Shown in pieces: positions 40,201-51,600 of a stretch of DNA of 64,000 nt. The first letter of the stretch is position 1; each line of letters opens with the position of its first letter. The notes under the pieces were generated by a model. That model did no database searches, was not told the DNA's origin, and worked only from the letters and a program-made list of their open reading frames with translations. Made by a program: the position numbers and the translations under genes. This stretch comes from Plotosus lineatus (Eukaryota > Chordata > Actinopteri > Siluriformes > Plotosidae), in contig CM045733.1 of the NCBI GenBank assembly GCA_024760905.1, forward strand, positions 37,107,501-37,171,500, read 5' to 3'.

Positions 40201-42615
40201 CTCAACAATCCAGAGCAATGGAGAGTGTGGAAAAGAGGTGAAGAAGCGCGTGCAGGCAGGTTGGAATGGATGGAGAAAAGTGTCCGGTGTGATGTGTGAT
40301 AGGAGAGTATCGGCAAGAATGAAGGGAAAAGTGTACAAGACGGTGATGAGGCCAGCGATGTTGTATGGCCTAGAAACAGTGGCCCTGGGGAAAAGACAGG
40401 AGTCAGAGTTGGAGGTAGCAGAGATGAAAATGTTGAGGTTCTCTTTGGGAGTAACGAGGATGGACTGGATCAGAAATGAGTACATCAGAGGGACAGCACA
40501 TGTTAGATGTTTTGGAGACAAAGTCAGAGAGGCTAGATTGAGATGGTTTGGACATGTACAGAGGAGGGATAGTGAGTATATTGGTAGTAGGATGCTGAGG
40601 TTGGAACTACCAGGCGGAAGGCCCAGAGGAAGACCAAAGAGAAGATTTATGGATGTGGTGAAGGCGGACATGAAGGTCGTTGGAGTAAGAGTAGAAGATA
40701 CAGAGGATAGGGAGAGATGGAGGCAGATCATTTGCTGTGGCGACCCCTGAAGGGAACAGCCGAAAGAAAAAGAAGAAGAAGAATGCTTGCCTCCAAAGCC
40801 CAAAGTGGGAAAACATCCTTCTACCTCAAAGTACTTATGACACCTTTAACTGAGCCACTCTCTTTCCAATCTTACTCCGAGTAACCTTACACCTGTCAAA
40901 GGGACAAGGAAAACATGCATCTAAACTCTTCTGTGTTCTGTCACTGAGTTGGTGAAATGAACTTTCCTTCGATGTCTGAATAGCTAAGTCACTGGGTGTC
41001 TTCAAACAATTAAAATATACCTTTATTACAAGTACGTGGATTAAGATTAGTATATCCACCAAGTTTTGACTGATAATACACTTAGCATGTGTCCTAATAA
41101 ACCATTATCAGGATGCGAGCATGCCTCGCATTCCAGGAGCTCAAAAATTCTCAGATTATCAGAGGTCGAATTTTGGGTCAGTTCCAACGCTGTAGTCATT
41201 GGATGAATACATCCAAACCAGCTCCAAAACTGTTATGCGCTTTCTTCATCAAATGGACTATTATGTAGGAGCAGCAAGACACAAGCTAGTCTTTCATAGA
41301 TAGTCTATGAAATTTTGGGTGTCTGTGTACTTATGTCCATTCCCTGTATTTATTATAATTTATTTGATATCACAGAAAAAGCATTCAACAAAAGTGCATT
41401 TAAAACATTATAATCTAGTAAATGTTCTAGGCGTTGCATATTACATAGATAGACTGGGTAGAAACATTACAGTAACACTTATATTCGTGCCTCGGCCTTC
41501 TAGGGAATGTAAAGCAAACCTACCGTGATGAATTGGATAGTGTTTCAGAACCACGTTTCCAAAGAAACCTTGGCTTTGGAGCTGCTCGTGGTCTGCACTC
41601 TATCACCACACGGCCATTTTCAGCACCCAACAAAATCTTTTTGACTGGGTTGTAAATGAATGTTGGTGCACAGGCTAGGACGAGGACATAAAATACAATT
41701 GAATCATACAATTGTTTAAAAGTTATAAAGAAAGCACGATGTGTATTAGTGCAACTCACAGACAACACGTAGCTCTGCGTTAGCATAGATGGCTCCCCAG
41801 TTGTTCTCAGCAATGCACTGATACATGCCAGAGTCTTCAAAAGTGAGACTGGAAATCTTCAGCTCCCCTTTTCCATACTTAAGTATAACAAACAAACAAG
41901 CAAAAATGGATTTTTAACACAATATTGGCTGATTCATTTGAGGCTTTAGATTTAAACCTGTGAGATGCTTAAAGCTTATTCACAATATATTGTCTTATTC
42001 CTCAAGTAGTGCATTCACAAAATTATTCAGAACTGTTGCTGGCACTTCAAAATGTCATCAGGCATAGCATGTTTGTTTTTGTTTTCCTTGTCTAGAGGTC
42101 ACTTGGAGATCATCGATTGCAGTTTTAATTGATTGGAGGCAGTTTAAAAGACACTTCAGAATACAGTATTGCATCCCATAATTTACACTAGACTGTCAGC
42201 ACAAAAACCACTGTATGAAATGAAAGGATCTGTCTGTAGATCTCCTGGACCATTATGAGTTCCATTTGAGTGTTCACAGGACCATTATGCATGTAAAGGT
42301 CTTTTTGTAAGAGATATAATAAAGCACCCAACATTCAATCAGGTAAAAAATGATAATTGATTAAAAAATACCCGGGATACGAAAACAACCTCCTCTTATG
42401 AAAAGTGCCATTCAAAATTCAAACGCACCAAGCAAAACACGATGCGCGAGTTGCTCTCTCATTGGCTGTCTCCCAACATCCCGCCCCGCTGCCCTCCCAT
42501 TGGCTAGGAGGGATGACGCAGCTGAACGTGACGCATACTTCCTGTTTGTGAGGACAGTGAGGACCTCTGATCTTTCAAACAGGTACTGTAATTCCGCTTT
42601 AAATAAAACATCCCG

Positions 42616-42657
<42 letters not shown>

Positions 42658-42669
42658 AGAGAGAGAGAG

Positions 42670-42709
<40 letters not shown>

Positions 42710-42731
42710 TGTGTGTGCGTGTGTGTGTGGG

Positions 42732-42784
<53 letters not shown>

Positions 42785-43069
42785 AGGAGGCTTAACTCTT
42801 TAGTTTTTTAAGTTGTTTAATTCAGTAAATGTTTAATAACTGTGGCACATGTGAGCTCATCTGGAATTCCGATCCCAAAAGGAATCAAGTTAAAGTTGAG
42901 TTTGGACCTCCGATCTGTCAAGCAGGAAATGTGCTTTGAATTCCACGTCCTGTGGGCATGGCCCACAGTGCTACAATAAACGTTTAATGTGTATAGAATA
43001 CACATTTAATGCGTACTGTATTGTGTGTCTGTGTGTGTGTGTGTGAGAGAGAGAGAGATTGAGAGAGAC

Positions 43070-43140
<71 letters not shown>

Positions 43141-45583
43141 ATAAAAATGTTTAATAATGGTTTAATTAATAAATATGTTAATAAAATGGTTTCATCTGTT
43201 AATAAAATGTTTAAATGGTTTAATAAATAAATTTATTTTACTTTTAACACATATTTCATACAAAATTGGTGTATTTATATCATTTTTAAAGGGTTTATGG
43301 GGTTTATCCAGTCCAAGGACTGGAGCCTTGGAATGTATAAGGCATTTAACATGTAAGATGCGACCCTTACTTACAAAATCCCCGCAATACAAAAAGGACT
43401 CTGGAACGATTAATTTCATAAGTTGGGGGCCGACTGTACTATATTAATGAATAAGACTGTCTATAGAATGTGTTTAAGAAGCATATTCTAGCGCATGTAA
43501 TAGATACATAGTATTTTACTTCCGGTTGATCATTCGCGCATGTAATATGATACATGGGGTTTTACTTCCGGGTACAGAATTATCTTCATCTGGAACCGAA
43601 CCACCGCAAATAACGGGGGCCTATATATATATATATCTTTAAAATAAAGCTATATATAAAATGCTTCCATCTAATAATGCTTTAAATCATACTTCACCTC
43701 ATATAATATTTCTTACGAATGTGTTATACAGGCCCTTTAAAAAAAGTGCTATTCAAATGTCCAGAACAAAAAGTGTACAGACTGAATAGCCATCCTTCAG
43801 CCAGCGAATCCAAGGTAATGGCTTTCCTACAGCCGTACAGGAAAGAGTAAGCTCACTGCCAACATCTTTTTCTGTGTCATTTATGTGTTCTGCCCATTCA
43901 GGAGTGCCTGGGGAAGGAAATATATTAATGTTATTCATGTTTAGGCTAGTAAGCTGATACACTGTACTATGCTTCACATTAACTCATCTAACTAATTACA
44001 GAAGTTAACTGTAAATTGTGTCAAGTTTGTTTCTGTCTTCCTGTTTTCTGGGAAATGGCAATGAATGCCAGGTCCGAAATAAACAAAAATAAAAATCTGT
44101 CCTTACCTTCTACATAAAGCCACTGGCGGTACCAGTCCATGCCCTTTACATTGAGGGCCTCACATTCATAGCTCCCCTCGTCCTCATACTGCACGTTGAT
44201 GAGATGTAGCAGAGCCCCATTCATGGTAACCTCATAATTGGGAGGCAGATCTGCATCCAGCTTTCTCCAACGGATGTGGGGAAGAGGGCTAAGAAGCACA
44301 CAAACATTCGTCCATGATACAGAGAACTGCATGTTTAAATCAGACATTTAAACTAGCAGAATTGTGATGCAAATAAATATAATGAGAATGTGTCATGTCT
44401 TTACACTGTTGATTGAAAACAGGGATCATTTGGTACATATATACACACATGGCTGATGGTTTTGCTTTGTTTAATAAAGTACACACAATGATAACGGCAT
44501 AGTCCTGCCAGCCAACTCAGTTTTCTCACATTTGTAATTATAGATGGTCACTCTTAGCATGCAAGGTACCTCCCTCATGCAGCATGGATAATGTAGAAAA
44601 TATGGTGGATATGTACACTGGTTTTAACTACTCATGAGCTTGTCTTACAGTAAGCATTGATATTTTCTATTAGTGTTCCATCTTAGTGGCATGTTTATTG
44701 ATAATATATTCATTTATGAGTGTTCAAATTTCAAAGGTCACTCAATTTCAAAGTTAATTATTTCACTTAAAAGTCCATATGATTTTCACAGTAGTGGTAG
44801 GTCTCTAAGCACCTGTCTATGTTATTAGTCCTAGTTCACTGAAGGTCAAAGGTAATTGTCCCAGTATGTATATGGTTTTCTGTCTGTCTCTTACTGCATT
44901 TATAGGTTGATGCCACTTCGTATCTCGGATATAAGCAATTTCACCCAAGTTTGATACAGACATTTAAAAATCAAACCAATTCTGAGAATAACTTAGGAGA
45001 CTGTCCCCACTAAGTGTCGTGACATCCTGAGCATAGGCATGATCAGTATTTTGCTCACCCTCAAAACAACAACTGACACTGGCATCAATGATTACAATAC
45101 CTCAAGTAAAAAAAATCCATTTGGGGCTAAGGTAATAAGCCGAAACTTCCTGATGTCAAGTAGAGTGTTACTTCACCTTACGATAGTCCCAGCAAACGAA
45201 AAACCCAGGTTCCGAAAAACATTTTCCAAAATTTTTTGTCTCTGTATATGAAACAAGTTCTCCTTACGAAATGCGCCATTCAAACATTCAAAGGCACCAT
45301 TCAAACATTAAAACATGCCATTCAAACATTCAAACAATGCATGAGCTGCTCTCCCATTGAATCTTCAAACATCCCGCCCCACTGGCCTCCCATTGGTTAG
45401 GAGGGATGACGCAGCTACATCCCATTGGCTATCTCCCAACATTCCGACCCGCTGGCCTCCCACTGGCTAGGAGGGATGATGCGTCTCCCTCCCATTGGCT
45501 ATCTCCCAACATCCCGCCCCGCTGGCCTCCCACTGGCTCAGAGGGACGACGCAGCTCCCTCCCATTGGCTATTATGGAGCTGC

Positions 45584-45633
<50 letters not shown>

Positions 45634-48600
45634 GTGATTTCCGGTGCGAGTGAAAAGAAAAAGCGGGCTCGTGGCATGCGGCTGAGTGATATCGCAAAGG
45701 AATATGGCCAAACTCATATACCATCGATACGATATTGAAGCAGAGCAGAAGGAGGTCTTAAAAGTTATGCTTTCATAATTTTTAAAGGGTTTAGGGGGTA
45801 GTATTGGGGGCCTTGGAACGAATCACACGTTTTACATGTAAAATGAGGTTCAATTTACGAAAAATCCAGGTTAAGAAAAAGGTTCTGGAACGGATTAATT
45901 TCGTAAGGTGAGGTACCACTGTACACAAAATTAACTCACACCCAAAACAGTGGCGAAGAGAACACAGTACAGTACAATGACAATGATATGATTAAAAATA
46001 TTGAAAAAGCACAACACATTTGATCTTCTTTCTTACTTTCCAAGGGCGAAGCACTCCAGTGTGACGTTTTGGCCCACCAGGGCATATGTCTTAGGAAACC
46101 TAACTTGTATGTTTGCAGGATATCGTTTAACTTCCTCTGAAAGCACATAGGAAAGAAATTCATTTTGAGTTCAAACTCATTAATCTATTATAAAACTATT
46201 ACAGGAGTGATATCTCTTAAAGCAGAAGTTGTCATCAAATATAATATACAGTGGTATGAAAAAGTATCTGAACCTTTTGGAATTTCTCACATTTCTGCAT
46301 AAAATCACCATCAAATGTGATCTGATCTTTGTCAAAATCACACAGATGAAAAAACAGTGTCTGCTTTAACTAAAACCACCCAAACATTTATAGGTGTTCA
46401 TATTTTAATGAGGATGTTTGGTTCTACAATCTCAGTTGAATGACAATTTACACTAGCAAAATATAATTTGATAATCTTTAACCATTTTATTTACTTTTGA
46501 AATATGGGGGGATTTTTGGGGCCATTCTGTATTGTTGGCTTTTAATTGTGTGTATACACATACTCACTCTCTATTTCTGGCACCAAAGCAATCGGCATAC
46601 TGAAGACACTTTTTCCAATTGTAGGACTTGACACAAAACATGAGTAGTTGCCAATATCAGAGACATCTACTTTAGCAATGTACAGGTTTCCTGTGGTCTG
46701 AGACACAAAGCGCCTCTGATCAGGGATTATAAAGTTAGGAAAATCATTGTAGATCCATCGGTATATCACCTCATCTAATGAAAATACAAGATGGAAAAAA
46801 ATTAAATTTCAAGGTGTTAATTATGAACTTTTCAGTGGATTCCAATGCACTGCATACAACAGCTACTGATAGTGTTAAATACCTTAATTCACATTACAGA
46901 CGCTCTCCGACTTACGTTTTTAATTGGTTCCGGATGGCCGAAGTTGAAAGTGAACTTAAGTTGTTACAGTGACGTATGACGTGTGACGCTCATACTGTAC
47001 TATACATCCATAAATACCATTACCATATCTCATAAAACACCCCTAAATCAATTATTATGAACATAACATTGTAAAATAATATGAAATATATCAAATAATA
47101 TCAACCTTAATTTCAAATAAATCACTTATTTATACCGAGTCACTTTCCATGAAGTTTAAAACAGCCAATCAATGCTTACAATATGTGAGGCGCTCAATAC
47201 CGAAAGTAGTGTACTTGCAAAAGTAGTGTACTTGCTGTGGGTTATACAGACTTCCGGTCTTTCAAGTGCACAAGGGTGCCGATGAACTCGTTTAGAACAC
47301 AGCCTGCACGTGAATCCCAGCAAAGTGGAGAGTTCTTTCTTTTGTGTAAGTAAGTAAGTAAACTGTATTCAAGAGATGCATACAATGAACAAGTACAAAT
47401 CCCAATGAATATTAATATAAAAATAAGTATACACTCTTAGGATTCTGCTAAAAGATAATAAATATCTGTAATTGTTCTGTAATTTGTATTTTCATTCATA
47501 TTACAATTCTCTTTGCTTAACTGAGTATGCATGGTAGATTGTGCCGATCTGAGTAGATAGTTAATTCATCTCTGTGTATGAGACTTGCACCCATGCTAGT
47601 AGGCTTACACTTCTGACCAACCATATTTGCTTAGAGTTACAAAAGTCCGCAAAACAGTGTAAACACAAAGATCACAGAGACGATGTCTTAACACAAGGGT
47701 AACACGCTATATAACTGATATTATATAGCTATATATATATATATATATAACGATATACATATAACTGAACTGGGAAGGAGGAACACGGTCAGTCTGCAGT
47801 TTGTAAACAATGGATGCAGCGTCATTGCATCATTACGTCAGCATACTATGTAGGTACGGCTAAACTTAAAATTTGACTTTTTTGGAAAAAAAACCCCGTA
47901 AAATCGAAAAAACGTAAAACGGATGAACGTAAGTCAGGGAGCATCTGTATTCCTTCAAGTAATATCTAGCATCTTTTTTGTATCAGGCCATAAATACTCA
48001 ATTGCCATAAATAATAATTTTTACTGCTAAATATAAAATATTTATATTTGTAAATTAGTTTGTAAAGAAAAGCCCTTACTTGGGTAGCGAGAGGGTGGAT
48101 CACACAGAAGGACCACACCCTGTCCCTCTTTAATATACACACTTTCTCTCTCATCAGTCGGAAACTGGTTCAGATCTTGGAAGACAGGAACAAAAGTATA
48201 AAACAGCATTAGAGTGATAAGTTATTAAGAACAACTTTAATTCCAAAAAAGCTGAGACACTGCCAACAATATAAATAAAAACAGAAAACAAAGAACAGTA
48301 AATCTCATAAACTATATTTTAGTTATATTAAAAATTAGAAAAAACAAATGTTGAAAGTGAGGCATTTTACTGTTTCATTAAAATATTCTATCATTACAGA
48401 CTTAGACGTCAGCTACTTTAGTTGTAATTCAAGAGTACACTTGAATGACAAGTGCATCAAAAAGCTTTTACATTAACTACAGTAAGCAGCATAACATAAA
48501 AATCATCATTATTATCATCATCTTCTTCTGCTTCTTCCGGGGTCGGGTCGCTGGAGCAGCAACCTAAGCAATGAGGTTCAGACGTCCCTCTTCCCAGCCA

Positions 48601-51600
48601 CTTCCTCCAGCTCTTCTGGGGGGGGCACTGAGTCGTTCCCAGACAAGCCGAGAGACGCAGTGTGTTTTAGGTCGACCCCGGAGTCTCTTCCCGGTTGGAC
48701 ATGCCCGAAACACCACATCAGAGAGGTGTTTAGGAGGCATTCTGACCAGATGCCCAAGCCACCTCTCAATGCGAAGGAGCAGTGGTTCTACTCCGAGCTC
48801 TCCCTGGATGGTAGAGCTTTTCACCTTATCTCTAAGGGAGAGCACCACCACCCAGTAAAGGAATCTCATCTGAGCCGCTTGTATCCGCAATCTTGTTGTT
48901 TCGGTCAGTACCTAAACCTCGTGACCATAGGTGAAGGTTAGAACATAGATCAACCGGTAAATTGAGAGCTTTGCCTTGCGGCTCAGCTTCCTCTTCACCA
49001 CAACGGACCGGTACAGGCTCTGCTTTACAGCAGAGGCAGCAGTGACCCATCTGTCAATCTCCCGCTTGATCCTTCTTTCACTCGTGAACAAGACTCCTTC
49101 TTCTTTTCGGCCTTTCGGCTTTTTCCTTCAGGGGTCGCCACAGCGAATCATCTGCCTCCATCTCACCCGATCCTCTGCATCTTTTTCTCTTACACCAACT
49201 GCCTTCATGTCCTCCTGCGCCACGTCCATAAATCGTCTCTTTGGTCTTCCTCTGGGCCTTCTGCCTGGTAGTTCCAACCTCAGCATCCTACTACCAATAT
49301 ACTCACGATCCCTCTTCTGGACATGTCCAAACCATCTCAATCTAGCCTCTCTGACTTTGTCTCCAAAACCTGTTACATGTTCTGTCCCTCTGATGTGCTC
49401 ATTCCTGATCCTATCCATCCTCGTTACTCCCAAAGAGAACCTTAACATTTTCATCTCTGCTACCTCCAGCTCTGCCTCTTGTCTTTTCCCCAGGGCCACT
49501 GCTTCTAAACCATACAACATCACTGGACTCAACACCGTCTTGTCCGTACACTTTTCCTTTCATTCTTGCCGATACTCTCCTATCACACATCACACCGGAC
49601 ACTCTTCTCCAACCATTCCAACCTGCCTGCACATGCTTCTTCACCTCTTTTCCACACTCGCCATTGCTCTGGATTGTTCAGCCTAAATACATAAAATCCT
49701 CCAGCTTCTTTATCTCTGTCCCCTGTAACCTCACCGTTCCTCTTGGGTCCTTGTCGTTCACACATATGTATTCTGTCTTACTGAGGCTAACCTTCATTCC
49801 TCTCCTTTGCAGGGCATACCTCCACCTCTCTAGATTTTCCTGCACTTGTTCTCTGCTCTCACTACAGATCACAATGTCATCTGCAAAAATCATAGTCTAT
49901 GATGAATCTTGTCCAACCTTGTCTGTCAGCCTGCCCATCACCATAGCAAACAAGAAGGGGCTCAGAGCTGACCCTCGATGCAGTCCAACCTCCACCTTGA
50001 ACTCTTCTGTCACATCGACAGCACACCTCACCACTGTCTTACATCTCTCATACATGTCCTGCACCACTCTAACATACTTCTCTGCCACTCCAGACTTCCT
50101 CATGCAATACCACAGTTCTTCTCTCAGCACCCTGTCATTTGCTTTCTCCAGATCCACAAAGGCACAATGCAGCTCCTTCTGACCTTCTCTGGACTTCTCT
50201 ATTAACAGCCTCAAAGTAAACACTGCATCTGTGGCACTCTTTCTTGGCATGAAACCAAACTGTTGTTCATAAATGCTGACCTCTGGCCTTAGTCTAGCTT
50301 ACACTATTCTTTCCCATAACTGCATCATATGGCTCATCAGCTTTATCCCTCTGTAGTTGCCACAACTCTGCACGTCTCCCTTGTTCTTAAAAATGGGCAC
50401 AAGCACACTTCTCCTCCATTCCTCCGACATCCTCTCACTCTCTAAGAGCTTGTTGAATGTTCTTGTCAGAAAATCTACTGCTACCTCTCCTAGACACTTC
50501 CATACCTCCACATGTATGTCATCAGGACCAACTGCCTTTCCACTCTTCATCCTCTTCAATGCACTCATCACTTCACTCACATACTAATCTCTGCTACTTC
50601 TTGGTCTTCAACGGTCACCTCTTCTCTTTTTTCTCTCTCATTTTCCTCATTCATCAGCTCTTCAAAGTACTCTTTCCATCTTCCCAGTACACTTCTGCCA
50701 TCAGTCAATACATTTCTCACTCTGTCCTTAATCAATATAACTTGCTGTATGTCCTTCCCATCTTTACTTCTCTGCTGTGCCAACTTGTATAAATCATTTT
50801 CTCCTTCCTTACTGTCCAATCTAGCATAGAAGCCCTCTGTTTGACCTTTGACACCGCTACCTTCGCCTTACGCTGTGTCTCCCTATACTCCTGTTTACTC
50901 TCTTCGGTCAGCTCACCATCCCACTTCTTCTTAGCTAACCTCTTCCTTTGTACACACTCCTGCACTTCCTCATTCCACCACCAAGTCTCCTTATCTACTT
51001 TCCTTCCAGATGCCACACCAAGTACTCTCCTACCTGTCTCCCTGATCACATTAGCTGTAATTGTCCATTCATCCGGAAGCACTTCCTGACAACCCAAAGC
51101 TTGTTTCAACTCCTCCTTGATAACAACACAACACTCTTCTTTTTCCTCTTCCACCACTTTGTTTTCTGCTCTGCCTTTGCTTTCTTCACCTTCCTCACCA
51201 TCAGTGTCATCCTGCACACCACCATCCTATGCTGTTTGGCAACACTCTCACCCACTACGATTTTGCAGTCACTGACTTCCTTTAAATTACATTGCCTACA
51301 CAAGATGTAGTCTACCTGTGTGCTCCTACCTCTGTTTTTATAAATGTTATCTATGTTTTTCTGTTTCATTCTATGCTCCTGTCTCTTCTGGAAAAAACTG
51401 TTCGCCACAGCCATTTCCATCCTTTTTTGCAACATCTATCCTTCTGTGTTCCTGTCCTGGATACCAAACGTGCCCATCACTTCCTCGTCCCCTCTGTTGC
51501 CTGCACCAACATGTCCATTGACATCAACCGATCCGGTATGAATGTTTTTGATATGACTCGCATGTTTTATTTGGCATTTGTTTTACGCCGGATGCCCTTC

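Larger units (their letters stand above)
42370..43439. mobile_element. Tigger-type inverted-repeat element with GT/GA microsatellites
   Basis: The right terminus (reversed: TACAGTCGGCCCCCAACTTA) ends at 43439. Inside are CATTGGCTGTCTCCCAACAT and CCCATTGGCTAGGAGGGATG, shared with the elements at 45161 and 59260, then long GT and GA tracts. The left terminus is worn. Confidence 0.6.
45161..45923. mobile_element. Tigger-type inverted-repeat element with CCAAT minisatellite
   Basis: Ends are inverted repeats (left TAGAGTGTTACTTCACCTTA; right, reversed, TACAGTGGTACCTCACCTTA). Internal 70-bp tandem units at 45353-45575, a CA tract at 45589-45631, then a frame [15 protein letters not shown], resembling the helix-turn-helix of pogo/Tigger transposases. 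This points to a deletion derivative of an autonomous Tigger element. Confidence 0.7.

Noticed and set aside
42398..42811. Arg/Glu-rich C-terminal frame
   Set aside because: Its charged half is a GA microsatellite; the rest is transposon sequence.
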